In this document: piece by piece, positions 8,201 to 17,637 of the stretch
Layout: each line of letters opens with the position of its first letter
Numbering within the stretch: position 1 is the first letter of the stretch
Assembly: GCF_001435815.1 (NCBI RefSeq)
Contig: NZ_AZFV01000005.1
Location: forward strand, 56,324-120,323
Length of the DNA: 64,000 nt
Reading direction: 5' to 3'
DNA from: Companilactobacillus nantensis DSM 16982
GTDB taxonomy: Bacteria; Bacillota; Bacilli; Lactobacillales; Lactobacillaceae
Program-made: the position numbers and the translations under genes
The notes under the pieces: generated by a model
The model's database searches: none
Told to the model about the DNA's origin: nothing
The model's input: the letters and a program-made list of their open reading frames with translations, nothing else

Positions 8201-8214
8201 CAAACAAGTGTTCG
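8201..8214. promoter_or_regulatory. LexA operator (SOS box)
   Basis: CAAACAAGTGTTCG is, on the other strand, CGAACACTTGTTTG, one half-site base off the Gram-positive consensus CGAAC-N4-GTTCG. It lies between the divergent lexA and ynzC genes and can regulate both. Confidence 0.8.
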
Positions 8215-8238
8215 ATTGTATCGAGGGGAATTGAAATT

Positions 8239-8481
8239 ATGAACGAACAAGATGAATTGCTCAAAAAAATTAATGAATTAGCCCACAAGGCTAAAGCTGG
8301 TACTATTACTAAAGAAGAGGAAGATCAACAAGCTCAATTACGTAAGGAATACTTGAAGAACTTCCGTGCTGCATTTAGGTCTCAAGTAGAGATGATGCAG
8401 GTCTATGATAAAGATGGAAAAGAAGTCACACCTGAAAAAGTTCGAGAAATTCAACGGAAAAAAGGATTACGTGACGATTAG
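8239..8481 (+). CDS. ynzC: DUF896/UPF0291 small protein (YnzC-like)
   Basis: Protein of 80 residues, highly charged and helical. The pattern LLKKINELAHKAKAGTITKEEEDQQAQLRKEYLKNFR is that of the DUF896 family (YnzC/UPF0291). Function is not established. In Bacillus subtilis ynzC belongs to the LexA-controlled yneA-yneB-ynzC operon divergent from lexA; here it is directly divergent from lexA with a LexA box between, while yneA and yneB are absent. The ATG at 8239 has GAGGGGAA upstream at 8223-8230 and matches the family N-terminus; earlier in-frame starts would read through the LexA box and are rejected. Confidence 0.85.
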   Translation: MNEQDELLKKINELAHKAKAGTITKEEEDQQAQLRKEYLKNFRAAFRSQVEMMQVYDKDGKEVTPEKVREIQRKKGLRDD

Positions 8482-8543
8482 ACTTTCAATTAGCTAACTT
8501 TTTTTGTAATATTAATAGGTATATGGAAAGGGTGAGAACATAA

Positions 8544-8765
8544 ATGGGTACAACAATCGTCGTTGGTGTTATAGCTTTGTTGGTTGGTTTAGTCGGTGGT
8601 TTCTTCGCTGCCAGATGGTACATGAAGAAATACTTCCAAGACAATCCACCAATCAGTGCTGATATGATCAGACAAATGATGGCACAAATGGGCCAAAAGC
8701 CTTCACAAAAGAAGCTTAATCAATTAATGAATACTATGAAGAATTCACAAAAGAATAACAAATAG
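8544..8765 (+). CDS. yneF: UPF0154 small membrane protein (YneF-like)
   Basis: Protein of 73 residues: one N-terminal transmembrane segment (about residues 3-24, with VGLVGGFFAARWYMKKY), then a cytoplasmic helical tail with NPPISADMIRQMMAQMGQKPSQKKLNQLM. This is the UPF0154/YneF family signature, and the length is normal. Function is unknown. It follows ynzC by 62 nt, as in Bacillus where both lie near lexA, so SOS co-expression is possible but not shown. GAAAGGGTGAG precedes the start and a strong terminator follows. Confidence 0.88.
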   Translation: MGTTIVVGVIALLVGLVGGFFAARWYMKKYFQDNPPISADMIRQMMAQMGQKPSQKKLNQLMNTMKNSQKNNK

Positions 8766-8775
8766 TCAGGTCCAG

Positions 8776-8819
8776 TAAGTGATATGCATATTTTTATATG
8801 CGTATCGCTTATTTTTTTT
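8776..8819 (+). terminator. Terminator after yneF
   Basis: Long stem TAAGTGATA.GCATAT with ATATGC.TATCGCTTA closed by a T4 loop and followed by a T8 tract. Confidence 0.85.
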
Positions 8820-8822
8820 AGA

Positions 8823-8935
8823 GTGTGACAAAACATGGTCAGCTTTCGAGTATTAAGACAAATAGGACAAGTAATCCGATTTTTGGATTACTTGTCCTAT
8901 TTGTTTTGAGCGGAAAAAGCTATGTTTTGTTGCAC
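8823..8935. repeat. 113-nt extended inverted repeat (hairpin element)
   Basis: The inner arm 8855-8877 pairs with 8885-8907 over 23 positions with one G-U, closed by a 7-nt loop. The outer arms continue the fold: AGCTTT 8841-8846 with 8916-8921, ACAAAACAT 8828-8836 with 8922-8930, GTG 8823-8825 with CAC 8933-8935. It starts three bases after the yneF terminator and is not followed by a T tract, so it is not itself a normal terminator. It is unrelated in sequence to the six-copy family. It lies in the 410-bp gap before purE; the rest of that gap holds the purine promoter region. Confidence 0.75.
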
Positions 8936-9013
8936 GTTTATGCTGCATGTTTAAGACAAAAATAGTTATGTGATGACATCTTATTTTTTATCTTTAAAAA
9001 CAAATGCTCATTT

Positions 9014-9026
9014 AAACACGAACTAT
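9014..9026 (+). promoter_or_regulatory. PurBox-like site 1
   Basis: AAACACGAACTAT resembles the Gram-positive PurR operator AWWWCCGAACWWT, with the CGAAC core intact and two flanking mismatches. It lies in the same direction as site 2, 52 bp upstream of it. Confidence 0.45.
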
Positions 9027-9065
9027 TAATATTTTTATAATTATTAAATACAAAATGTAAACGTT

Positions 9066-9078
9066 AAATACGAACAAT
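9066..9078 (+). promoter_or_regulatory. PurBox-like site 2
   Basis: AAATACGAACAAT matches the PurBox consensus AWWWCCGAACWWT except at one position. Its centre lies about 77 bp before the start predicted from the purE promoter, the spacing described for lactococcal PurR activation. Confidence 0.55.
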
Positions 9079-9113
9079 AGACAAAAATAAATGATTAAAA
9101 TGCGTATTTAGCA

Positions 9114-9142
9114 TTGAAAGAATTTTCAATCCCTGATAAACT
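9114..9142 (+). promoter_or_regulatory. Predicted promoter of the purine operon
   Basis: TTGAAA (9114-9119), a 17-nt spacer, and TAAACT (9137-9142). The -10 is weak, as expected for an activator-dependent promoter. Confidence 0.5.
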
Positions 9143-9175
9143 TTGGATACCAAAGCAAGAAAGGTGGAAAAAGAA

Positions 9176-9658
9176 ATGCACGACGTAGCAATAGTTATGG
9201 GATCAATATCTGACTTGAAGATCATGCAAAACACGCTCGATGTTTTGACGGAACTAGGAGTTAGTTTTGAAGCAAAAGTAATTTCGGCACATCGGATGCC
9301 ACATGAGATGTTGGATTTTGCCAATCATGCTCATGAAAATTATCAGGTTATCATAGCTGGAGCTGGAGGTGCGGCTCACTTACCAGGAATGATTGCTTCT
9401 TCAACTAGCTTGCCTGTCATTGGGGTACCGGTTCCTTCCAAGTACCTTAAAGGAATGGACTCACTCTTGTCAATCGTTCAAATGCCCGCAGGGGTTCCTG
9501 TAGCAACCGTTTCAATCGGAGAAGCTGGTGCCAAGAATGCGGCCATTTTAGCCACTAAGATCTGTGCTTTAAATAATCAAACTTATCAAAAAAATTTATC
9601 TGAATACGTTCAAGCAATGCATGATAAATCAATCGAAAGTGGGGAAAACCTTGGATAA
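9176..9658 (+). CDS. purE: N5-carboxyaminoimidazole ribonucleotide mutase, catalytic subunit
   Basis: Protein of 160 residues, class I PurE size. It moves the carboxyl group from N5-CAIR to give CAIR in IMP synthesis. MGSISDLKIM, SAHRMPHEM (active-site His) and the AGAGGAAHLPGMIAS loop are the family's binding motifs. The start at 9176 is chosen over an earlier in-frame codon since AAGGTGG at 9161-9167 sits upstream and MHDVAIVMGS matches PurE N-termini. It is the first gene of an eleven-gene operon and overlaps the start of purK, its pathway partner. Confidence 0.96.
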   Translation: MHDVAIVMGSISDLKIMQNTLDVLTELGVSFEAKVISAHRMPHEMLDFANHAHENYQVIIAGAGGAAHLPGMIASSTSLPVIGVPVPSKYLKGMDSLLSIVQMPAGVPVATVSIGEAGAKNAAILATKICALNNQTYQKNLSEYVQAMHDKSIESGENLG

Positions 9659-10781
9659 TACGTTATTACCAGGAACAACAATCGGCATTATCGGTGGTGG
9701 TCAATTAGGCCAGATGATGTCATTTTCAGCCAAAGAAATGGGTTATAAAGTTATTATTTTGGACCCACAAGTTAATTGTCCAGCCGCTCAAGTCTCAGAT
9801 GGTCAAATTGTTGCCGAATACGACGATTTAGCTAAATTGATTGAATTAGCTCAAGCGTGTGATGTGTTAACTTACGAGTTTGAAAATGTTGACGCTACTG
9901 CCATTAATGAAGTTAAAAAATACACACAAGTTCCCCAAGGCACTAAAGCCTTAAGTGTGACACAAAATCGAGTTTCTGAAAAAGAATTCATCGAAGCTAG
10001 TGGATTTAACGTTGTTCCACATGTCGTCATTAAAAACATTTTTGAATATCATCGTGGCGTTGAGAAATTAGGAACACCAGTGATATTGAAGACGATTCGT
10101 GGTGGATACGATGGTAAAGGTCAAATTTTGATTGAAGATCCCGAAAAAGTTTGTTACGCCGACATCGAAGAGCTGTTGATGCAAGGTCCTTGTATGTTAG
10201 AAAAGAAAATTGATTTGAAAAAAGAAGTTTCGGTCGTGGTTGCAGCCAATTTACGAGGTGAAACATCAATTTTTCCAGTTATTGAAAATGTTCATCGACA
10301 CAATATTTTGCACCTTAGCACTTGTCCAGCGGTAATTAGTTCAGCTACCGAACAACATATTTATCAAGTTGGTGAAGGTTTAGCAAAAAAACTTGAGCTA
10401 GTTGGAACAATGTGTATCGAATTTTTCGTATCTAGTAATGACGAGGTTTATGTGAACGAAATTGCACCCCGCCCACATAACTCTGGACACCTGACGATTG
10501 AGGCTTGTAACATTTCTCAGTTTGATGCCCATATTCGTGGTGTCTGCAATTTGGCAATGCCAAAGGTTGAACTATTACAGCCAGCAGCGATGGTTAATTT
10601 ACTAGGTCAACATTTGGAAAATGCTAAAGCAGAATTAGTTAATCATCCAGAATGGCATTTCCACGATTACGGTAAAGAAGCTATTAAAGAAAACCGTAAG
10701 ATGGGTCATATTACGATTTTGAGTTCTGATTTAGATTCTACAAAACAAGCTATCGAAAATAATTCAATTTGGGATGTGTAA
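9651..10781 (+). CDS. purK: N5-carboxyaminoimidazole ribonucleotide synthase
   Basis: ATP-grasp enzyme of about 376 residues that carboxylates AIR to N5-CAIR using ATP and bicarbonate. The N-terminal dinucleotide-like loop GIIGGGQLGQMM, the ATP-grasp segment GGYDGKGQ, and NEIAPRPHNSGHLT are diagnostic. A TTG start at 9651 is preferred: GTGGGG at 9639-9644 lies at proper spacing, and the PurK core begins soon after. An ATG at 9621 in the same frame would give a ten-residue extension inside purE. It overlaps purE by 8 bases. Confidence 0.94.
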   Translation: MDNTLLPGTTIGIIGGGQLGQMMSFSAKEMGYKVIILDPQVNCPAAQVSDGQIVAEYDDLAKLIELAQACDVLTYEFENVDATAINEVKKYTQVPQGTKALSVTQNRVSEKEFIEASGFNVVPHVVIKNIFEYHRGVEKLGTPVILKTIRGGYDGKGQILIEDPEKVCYADIEELLMQGPCMLEKKIDLKKEVSVVVAANLRGETSIFPVIENVHRHNILHLSTCPAVISSATEQHIYQVGEGLAKKLELVGTMCIEFFVSSNDEVYVNEIAPRPHNSGHLTIEACNISQFDAHIRGVCNLAMPKVELLQPAAMVNLLGQHLENAKAELVNHPEWHFHDYGKEAIKENRKMGHITILSSDLDSTKQAIENNSIWDV

Positions 10782-10784
10782 ATC

Positions 10785-11492
10785 ATGACAGAAGATAAGT
10801 TGCTTTATACCGGTAAGGCTAAGAATGTTTATCAAGCTGACAATGACGATGAGGTTTTGATTGTTTATAAAGATCAAGCGACTGCTTTAAATGGTAAGAA
10901 AAAAGAAATTCTACCAGGAAAAGGTGTCCTTGATTGTCAAATTTCACAAATCGTTTTTAATTACTTGATTGAGAACGGCATCAAAACACATTTGGTGAAA
11001 AATTTATCTGACCATGAGCAATTGGTTAAAAAAACTCAAGTATTTCCATTAGAAGTCGTTTTAAGAAATATTACGTCTGGTTCACTAGTGCGTAAGTTTG
11101 GAATTGAGGAAGGTCAGAGACTGACTGATCCAATTATTGAATTTTATTACAAGAGTGATGCTTTGGATGATCCTGTTATCAACGAATCACAAATTCATGC
11201 TTTAAAAATTGCTGATAAAACAGAAATTGAATATATCAAGGAACAGGCTTTGGCCATCAATCAGTTGTTGATTCCATTCTTTGACCAAGCAGACTTTGAT
11301 TTAGTCGATTTCAAATTGGAATTTGGCAAATATGACGGTGGAATTATCCTAGTTGATGAATTTTCACCAGATAATTGCCGTCTTTGGAATAAGAGTGATC
11401 AACACTCAATGGATAAAGATGTTTTCCGTAAACACGAAGGCGATTTAGTTAAAACTTATCAAACAGTCTTACAACGACTACAAGACAAATAG
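10785..11492 (+). CDS. purC: Phosphoribosylaminoimidazole-succinocarboxamide synthase
   Basis: SAICAR synthetase of 235 residues; joins CAIR and aspartate with ATP. It starts LLYTGKAKNVYQ and contains VVLRNITSGSLVRKFG and LVDEFSPDNCRLW, the two PurC signature regions. The start lies 3 nt after purK's stop, so translation is probably coupled. The gene order K-C-S-Q-L is the common Firmicute order. Confidence 0.96.
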   Translation: MTEDKLLYTGKAKNVYQADNDDEVLIVYKDQATALNGKKKEILPGKGVLDCQISQIVFNYLIENGIKTHLVKNLSDHEQLVKKTQVFPLEVVLRNITSGSLVRKFGIEEGQRLTDPIIEFYYKSDALDDPVINESQIHALKIADKTEIEYIKEQALAINQLLIPFFDQADFDLVDFKLEFGKYDGGIILVDEFSPDNCRLWNKSDQHSMDKDVFRKHEGDLVKTYQTVLQRLQDK

Positions 11493-11501
11493 GAGAGAAT
11501 T

Positions 11502-11750
11502 ATGAAATTAGTTAAAGTTTATGTCACTCTAAAAAAATCCGTCCTTGATGCCCAAGGTGAAGCAATTAAATCAGCTATCCATTCAATGGGATACAGCCAA
11601 GTTGCTGATGTTCATATGGGAAAATATTTCGAATTAAATTTTGCTGATGATTATGCTGATTTAGAAAAAGACGTTGATGCAATCTGTGATGATCTTTTAG
11701 CCAATCCCAATATTGAAACCTATCGTTACGAAATTCTGGAGGCTGAATAA
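11502..11750 (+). CDS. purS: FGAM synthetase subunit PurS
   Basis: Protein of 82 residues, the small bridging subunit that, with PurQ and the short PurL, makes the Gram-positive type formylglycinamidine ribonucleotide synthetase. [27 protein letters not shown] is the typical N-terminal strand-helix. AGGAGAG precedes the start, and the last base of its stop is shared with the purQ start (TAATG). Its presence agrees with PurL being the 80-kDa short form rather than the fused long form. Confidence 0.95.
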   Translation: MKLVKVYVTLKKSVLDAQGEAIKSAIHSMGYSQVADVHMGKYFELNFADDYADLEKDVDAICDDLLANPNIETYRYEILEAE

Positions 11751-12424
11751 TGAAATTTGCCGTAATTAACTTTCCTGGTTCAAATTGCGATATGGATTTG
11801 TATTACGCCATTCGTGATGGAATCAAACAACCAGTTGAACTCGTTGATTATCGATCAGAGAGTTTAGCTGGTTTTGACGGAGTCTTAATTCCTGGTGGTT
11901 TCTCATATGGTGATTATTTACGAAGTGGAGCCATCGCTTCTCAAGCACCAATTGTTAAAGAGATTATCCGTTTTGCGAATGAAGGCAAGATTGTTCTCGG
12001 AATCTGTAATGGTTTCCAAATCCTCACTGAATTAGGTTTATTGCCAGGGGCCTTGATCAAGAATGAAAAAGGTCGCTTTATCTGTGAAACAGTTGCATTA
12101 AAGGTAGTTAATAATGAGACAGCCTTTACGAGTGAGTATCAGGCCAATGAAGTTATCAATGTTCCAATTGCGCATGGTGAAGGCCGTTATTACTGTGATG
12201 AAACAACTTTAAAAGAGTTACAAGCTAACAACCAAATTGCTTTCCAATATTGTGAGAACGTTAACGGTAGTGTGGAACATATTGCTGGTGTAATGAATCA
12301 ACAAAAGAATGTTTTAGGTATGATGCCCCATCCAGAACGTGCAATTGAGGAAATCTTAGGTTCTGATGATGGACTAAAGTTGTTCCAATCAATAATCAAT
12401 TATCAGGTAAGGGTGAATAATTAA
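11750..12424 (+). CDS. purQ: FGAM synthetase glutaminase subunit PurQ
   Basis: Class I glutamine amidotransferase of 224 residues that supplies ammonia to PurL. It has FPGSNCDMD, the nucleophile elbow GICNGFQIL with the catalytic Cys, and the His-Glu pair in [10 protein letters not shown]. It is joined to purS and purL by one-base stop/start overlaps, indicating stoichiometric translation of the PurSQL complex. Confidence 0.96.
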   Translation: MKFAVINFPGSNCDMDLYYAIRDGIKQPVELVDYRSESLAGFDGVLIPGGFSYGDYLRSGAIASQAPIVKEIIRFANEGKIVLGICNGFQILTELGLLPGALIKNEKGRFICETVALKVVNNETAFTSEYQANEVINVPIAHGEGRYYCDETTLKELQANNQIAFQYCENVNGSVEHIAGVMNQQKNVLGMMPHPERAIEEILGSDDGLKLFQSIINYQVRVNN

Positions 12425-14634
12425 TGACTGAGCCAACGGCAAAACAAATTAAAGATGAAAAGTTATATCAACAATGGGGTTTGACTGATTGGGAATATGA
12501 ATTGATCAGTGCCAAAATCCTTAAACGCTTGCCTAACTATACTGAAACAGGACTTTATTCAGTAATGTGGAGCGAACATTGTTCATATAAAAACTCTAAA
12601 AAAGTACTTCGTAAAATGCCTAATAAGAGTGACCGAGTTATCGCAGGTCCCGGTGAGGATGCAGGTATTTTAGATATTGGTGATAATCAAGCGGTTGTTT
12701 TCAAAGCTGAAAGTCATAATCATCCATCAGCTGTTGAACCTTATCAAGGTGCTGCAACTGGTGTTGGTGGAATTATCCGTGACATTTTCTCCATGGGTGC
12801 TCAACCAATCGCAGTCATGAACAGTTTGAAGTTTGGTCCACTCAAAGATGGTCAAACGAAGCACTTAGTTAACGAAGTCGTTGCTGGTATTGGTGGTTAT
12901 GGTAACTGTATTGGTTTACCAACTGTTGGTGGCGAAATTGCCTTTGAAGATTGTTACGAACATAATCCACTAGTTAACGCAATGTGTGTTGGTCTGCTTA
13001 ATAGTACTGATTTCAAACACGGAACAGCTAGTGGTGATAAGAACCTGATTGTTTACGTTGGTGCTAAAACCGGTCGTGACGGAATTCACGGGGCTACATT
13101 TGCTTCAGATGAATTCACTGACACTAAGAACAAGCAAAGATCAGCTGTCCAAGTTGGTAATCCCTTTATTGAAAAATTATTGATGGATGCCTGTGTTGAA
13201 ATTATTGAAAAACACTCCGAATGGATTTTAGGTATTCAAGACATGGGTGCTGCTGGATTAGTTTCTTCGACAGCTGAAATGGCTTCAAAGGCCGGTTCTG
13301 GTCTGATTTTGAATCTTGATAAAGTGCCACAACGTGAAACAGAAATGTCAGCTTACGAAATGATGCTTTCTGAATCACAAGAACGAATGGTCCTCTGTGT
13401 TAAACCGGAATTTGTCGAAGATGTTTTAGCTTTCTTTGAAAACTATGAACTTGATGCAGTAGTTATCGGCCAAGTAACAAACGATAAGCAATATAAGATT
13501 TATCATCTGGATCAATTAGTGACAGATATTCCAGTAGATAGTTTGACCGAAGATGTTCCTGAATATGACCGTGAAGAAGTGCAACCACAACGGATGATTG
13601 ATGAACAAGATTATCATTTTGCCCCAGAAATCACTGATTTAGCAGCAACATGGATTGAGATGTTACAACGGCCTAATATTGCTAGTAAAAAGCATTTCTA
13701 TCAAACTTATGATTCACAAGTTCGCGCTGATACAGTAGTTCGTCCAGGTAGTGATGCTGGTGTTGTCAGAATTCGTGGTACAAAAAAAGCTATCGCCATG
13801 ACAAACGATAGCAATTCAAAATATGTTTATTTGAATCCATATGTAGGTGGACAAATTACTGTTATGGAAGCTGCCAGAAATATTGTTGCCAGTGGTGGTG
13901 AACCAATCGGTATTACTGATTGCTTGAACTACGGTAATCCCGAAAATCCAGAAGCTTTCTGGGAATTAGATAAGAGTGTTGAAGGAATTGCTAGTGCTTG
14001 TGAAAAAATCAATACACCAGTTATTTCCGGTAACGTTTCGCTCTATAACGAATACAACGATGTGGCCATTTATCCAAGTCCTATGGTAGGAATGGTCGGT
14101 TTAATTTCTGATATTGATAATGTTACGACAAGTGCTTTTAAAGATAACGGTGATTTGATTTATCTAGTAGGTCAAACACAAGATGACTTTAATGGTTCAG
14201 AGTTACAAATGGCTCAAATGGGTCAATTAAAAGGTAACTTACGTGACTTAGACCTTGATCAAGAAAAACTCAACCAAGATTTAATTAGACAGGCTATTTC
14301 TCAAAAATTAATTAAGAGTTGTCACGATTTATCTGAAGGAGGTTTATCAATTGCCTTAGCTAAATCAGCTTTTGATAATGACTTTGGTTTTGACATTAAG
14401 ACAAAACTAACAACAGCTCAAATGTTCTCGGAAACACAATCACGTTTCTTAGTATCCATCGCACCAGACAAGCAAGCTGACTTTGAAAAAATGCTCCAAA
14501 CCGATTTTGAATATCTCGGAACAGTTACTACTGAACCAGAATATAAAGTAACAACAGCAACTGACTCCGTTGTCGTTGACGGTAAGATTGCTGCTAAAAG
14601 TTGGAAGGAGGCAATTGCGTGCCTAATGAAGTAA
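12424..14634 (+). CDS. purL: FGAM synthetase large subunit PurL (short form)
   Basis: Protein of 736 residues, typical of the PurS/PurQ-dependent form. Motifs seen: [33 protein letters not shown], and a second half with [12 protein letters not shown]. It uses ATP and PurQ-derived ammonia to convert FGAR to FGAM. The last 16 bases overlap purF, and the purF ribosome-binding site lies within purL, so coupling is likely. Confidence 0.96.
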   Translation: MTEPTAKQIKDEKLYQQWGLTDWEYELISAKILKRLPNYTETGLYSVMWSEHCSYKNSKKVLRKMPNKSDRVIAGPGEDAGILDIGDNQAVVFKAESHNHPSAVEPYQGAATGVGGIIRDIFSMGAQPIAVMNSLKFGPLKDGQTKHLVNEVVAGIGGYGNCIGLPTVGGEIAFEDCYEHNPLVNAMCVGLLNSTDFKHGTASGDKNLIVYVGAKTGRDGIHGATFASDEFTDTKNKQRSAVQVGNPFIEKLLMDACVEIIEKHSEWILGIQDMGAAGLVSSTAEMASKAGSGLILNLDKVPQRETEMSAYEMMLSESQERMVLCVKPEFVEDVLAFFENYELDAVVIGQVTNDKQYKIYHLDQLVTDIPVDSLTEDVPEYDREEVQPQRMIDEQDYHFAPEITDLAATWIEMLQRPNIASKKHFYQTYDSQVRADTVVRPGSDAGVVRIRGTKKAIAMTNDSNSKYVYLNPYVGGQITVMEAARNIVASGGEPIGITDCLNYGNPENPEAFWELDKSVEGIASACEKINTPVISGNVSLYNEYNDVAIYPSPMVGMVGLISDIDNVTTSAFKDNGDLIYLVGQTQDDFNGSELQMAQMGQLKGNLRDLDLDQEKLNQDLIRQAISQKLIKSCHDLSEGGLSIALAKSAFDNDFGFDIKTKLTTAQMFSETQSRFLVSIAPDKQADFEKMLQTDFEYLGTVTTEPEYKVTTATDSVVVDGKIAAKSWKEAIACLMK

Positions 14635-16025
14635 GAAGTTTAAATGAAGAATGTGGTGTCTTTGGTGTTTGGGGTGCTGAAAATGCTAACTATTTAACAT
14701 ACTTAGGTCTCCACAGTTTGCAACATCGTGGTCAAGAAGGTGCCGGAATCGTTGCTAATGACGGTCAAAAATTGCGTGCTTACCGTAACCTAGGATTATT
14801 GACACAAGTTTTTTCGAAGCCTGAATATCTAAACTCTTTAGTTGGGGATGCTGCAATCGGACACGTTCGTTATTCAACAGCAGGCGAAAATAAGATTGAA
14901 AATGTGCAACCTTTGTTATTCGACTTTACCGATAATCAAATCGCCTTAGCACACAATGGTAATTTGACGAATGCGATAACTCTAAAAAAAGAACTTGAAG
15001 AAAAAGGTCACATCTTTAAATCTAGTTCCGATTCAGAAGTTTTAGTTCATTTGATCAAAGTTTCTAATGCACCGACTTTCCGTGAAAAAATGATTGAAGC
15101 ATTGAATAAAATCCAAGGTGGTTTTGCGTATTTATTAATGACTAAGGATGAAATGATTGTTGCTTTGGACTCGCATGGTTTCCGTCCCTTGTCAATTGGT
15201 CAGTTAGATAACGGAGCTTATGTCGTCGCTAGTGAAACTTGTGCCTTAGACGCTGTTGGAGCTAAGTTAGTTCACAATGTTCAACCAGGTGAATTAATTA
15301 CAATCAATAACGATGGTATGAAACTTGACCGTTGGACAACTGATACGACATTGGCAATTTGTTCAATGGAATTCATCTACTTTGCTCGTCCAGATTCAGA
15401 TATCTTAGGCGTTAATGTTCACTCTGCTCGTAAGCGCATGGGGGCCAATTTAGCTAAAGAATATCCAGCTCCTGGTGACATAGTTGTTGGTGTTCCCAAT
15501 TCATCATTGTCAGCTGCCAGTGGATACGCTGAAGCAAGTGGTTTGCCATACGAAATGGGTCTGATCAAAAACCAGTATATGGGTCGAGAGTTCATTCAAC
15601 CTACTAAAGAATTGCGTGAAAAGAGTGTTCGTCAAAAACTTGCTGCCGTAAAAGGTGTTGTTCGTGGCAAACGTGTCATTTTAGTTGATGATTCAATCGT
15701 TCGCGGAACTACCTGTGCTTATATCGTGCAATTGCTGAAAGATGCAGGTGCGACTGAAGTTCATTTACGAATCGCTTCACCAAGATTTATGCATCCATGT
15801 TTTTATGGCATCGATATTCAAGAAAAGAGTGAATTGATTGCTGCTCATAAGTCAATTCCAGAAATGAACCAAATGTTTGGCTCTGATTCATTGGAGTTCC
15901 TGAGCGAAGATGGTTTGATCGATGCAATTGGATTGGATTCAGATGCACCGTATTCTGGTTTGGATATGTCGTATTTTAACGGTGATTATCCAACTTATCT
16001 TTATGATTATGAGTCAAAAAAATAA
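14619..16025 (+). CDS. purF: Amidophosphoribosyltransferase
   Basis: First committed enzyme of purine synthesis, 468 residues when started at the GTG at 14619. GGAAGGAGG at 14603-14611 precedes it by 7 nt. That start gives an 11-residue propeptide ([11 protein letters not shown]) and places the Ntn catalytic residue at Cys12 in CGVFG, as in Bacillus PurF, which is processed to expose Cys1. The glutaminase half includes GHVRYSTAG and LAHNGNLTN. The phosphoribosyl half has the PRPP loop [13 protein letters not shown]. The metal-cluster cysteines known from Bacillus are only partly matched ([13 protein letters not shown] is present); I cannot judge the cluster. Confidence 0.96.
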   Translation: MPNEVRSLNEECGVFGVWGAENANYLTYLGLHSLQHRGQEGAGIVANDGQKLRAYRNLGLLTQVFSKPEYLNSLVGDAAIGHVRYSTAGENKIENVQPLLFDFTDNQIALAHNGNLTNAITLKKELEEKGHIFKSSSDSEVLVHLIKVSNAPTFREKMIEALNKIQGGFAYLLMTKDEMIVALDSHGFRPLSIGQLDNGAYVVASETCALDAVGAKLVHNVQPGELITINNDGMKLDRWTTDTTLAICSMEFIYFARPDSDILGVNVHSARKRMGANLAKEYPAPGDIVVGVPNSSLSAASGYAEASGLPYEMGLIKNQYMGREFIQPTKELREKSVRQKLAAVKGVVRGKRVILVDDSIVRGTTCAYIVQLLKDAGATEVHLRIASPRFMHPCFYGIDIQEKSELIAAHKSIPEMNQMFGSDSLEFLSEDGLIDAIGLDSDAPYSGLDMSYFNGDYPTYLYDYESKK

Positions 16026-16036
16026 GGAGGCATTCA

Positions 16037-17062
16037 ATGTCTAATCCCTATCAAGATGCTGGCGTCGATGTCGAGTCAGGTTACAAAATTTCTAAATTCG
16101 TTAAACAAAATACCCACAATAATAACATCGGCAATTTTGGCGGTGTTTACGAAATTCCTGAAGGGTACAAGCACCCCGTTTTAGTATCGAGTGATGATGG
16201 TGTTGGAACCAAATTACTTTTGACGACTGAGGCTAAGAAATGGGACACCATTGGTATTGATTGTGTCGCTATGTGTGTCAATGATATTTTGGCTCAAGGT
16301 GCAACACCACAGTATTTCTTGGATTATCTGTCAACTGGAAAAGTTGATGACAAAATTGAAGAAATTCTCAAAGGCGTCATCGAAGGCTGTAATCAAGCCA
16401 ATGCGAATTTGATTGGTGGCGAAACAGCAGAAATGCCCGGCGTTTACGATGCTAAAGATTACGATATTGCAGGTTTTTCTGTTGGTATTTGTGAAAAGGA
16501 TGATCTTTTACGAAAAGAGAATATCCAAGCAGGTAATGTCTTGATTGGTTTGAAATCAAGTGGGATTCATTCTAACGGTTATTCATTAGTACGAAAGATT
16601 TTCTTCCAAGAACATGATTTGACAGTTGATAGTGTCTTGCCAGAATATCCTTATCAAACATTAGGTGAATTATTGTTAACACCAACAAAGATTTATATTC
16701 AAGATATTGTTCCATTACTCGATGAACGTTTAATCAAAGGTATCTCGCACATTACTGGTGGTGGTTTTTATGAAAATGTACCACGAATGTTGCCAGACAA
16801 TTTAGCAGCGGAAATCAATGTTGATATTTGGCCCCAATTACCAGTTTTTGAACTCTTACAAAAATATGGGCAGTTAGCAACTGCTGACATGTACCATATT
16901 TTCAACATGGGTATCGGAATGGTTATTGCGGTCGATGCTTCTAAAGAATTGGAAGTTCTTGAGCTATTAAATGAAAAGGAAACTGTTGGTTTTACGATTG
17001 GTGAAGTTGTACCTAAGACCACTGATAGTTTGATTTTGAAAGGGGACCAACTATGCGAGTAG
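16037..17062 (+). CDS. purM: Phosphoribosylformylglycinamidine cyclo-ligase (AIR synthetase)
   Basis: Protein of 341 residues that closes the imidazole ring using ATP. It contains YQDAGVDVESGYKISKFV, SSDDGVGTKLLL, NDILAQGATPQYFLDY and GGETAEMPG, all family signatures. AAGGAGG lies shortly before the start. The last ten bases overlap purN. Confidence 0.96.
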   Translation: MSNPYQDAGVDVESGYKISKFVKQNTHNNNIGNFGGVYEIPEGYKHPVLVSSDDGVGTKLLLTTEAKKWDTIGIDCVAMCVNDILAQGATPQYFLDYLSTGKVDDKIEEILKGVIEGCNQANANLIGGETAEMPGVYDAKDYDIAGFSVGICEKDDLLRKENIQAGNVLIGLKSSGIHSNGYSLVRKIFFQEHDLTVDSVLPEYPYQTLGELLLTPTKIYIQDIVPLLDERLIKGISHITGGGFYENVPRMLPDNLAAEINVDIWPQLPVFELLQKYGQLATADMYHIFNMGIGMVIAVDASKELEVLELLNEKETVGFTIGEVVPKTTDSLILKGDQLCE

Positions 17063-17637
17063 CAGTTTTTGCTTCCGGCAATGGCAGTAATTTTGAAACC
17101 ATCGCAAAATCAGATGAATTACGCCAAGCTGGTTTAGAAATCGAATTGTTGGTTTGTGATAAAAAAGATGCTCATGTCATTCAACGAGCTGAAAAATATC
17201 ATATTCCTGTTTTTGTTAATCAACTGACTGATTATCCTAATCGTGGTGCCTATGAACAAGCAATTATTGAGAAACTTCAGCCACTTCAAATTGAGTATAT
17301 TTTGTTAGCTGGTTATATGCGAGTAGTAACGCCAGTCCTTTTGGCAGCTTATCCGAATCATATCATCAATATTCATCCATCATTATTACCAAAATTTTCT
17401 GGCTTAGAAGCGATTGAACGAGCTTATGAAGCTGGTGATCCTATAACGGGAGTAACAATTCATTACATTGATGAAGGGGTCGATACTGGTCCCATTATCA
17501 AGCAAGAGAAGGTTGTCCGTTTATCGAATGATACGGAAGCTAGTTTGGAAGCAAGGATTCATCAAACGGAGCATCAAATGTATCGTCAAGTGATTCTTGA
17601 TTTACTAAAAAAAACTAATGGGGTAGATAAAAAATGA
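17053..17637 (+). CDS. purN: Phosphoribosylglycinamide formyltransferase
   Basis: Folate-dependent GAR transformylase of 194 residues. [12 protein letters not shown] binds the phosphate, [12 protein letters not shown] holds the catalytic Asn-His, and [13 protein letters not shown] the catalytic Asp. The start sits inside the end of purM with AGGGGA upstream, and its stop overlaps purH (ATGA). No formate-dependent purT is seen in the window. Confidence 0.96.
   Translation: MRVAVFASGNGSNFETIAKSDELRQAGLEIELLVCDKKDAHVIQRAEKYHIPVFVNQLTDYPNRGAYEQAIIEKLQPLQIEYILLAGYMRVVTPVLLAAYPNHIINIHPSLLPKFSGLEAIERAYEAGDPITGVTIHYIDEGVDTGPIIKQEKVVRLSNDTEASLEARIHQTEHQMYRQVILDLLKKTNGVDKK

Noticed and set aside
8823..8935. 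Long hairpin as the yneF terminator
   Set aside because: A complete terminator precedes it at 8776-8819, and the long hairpin lacks a T tract.
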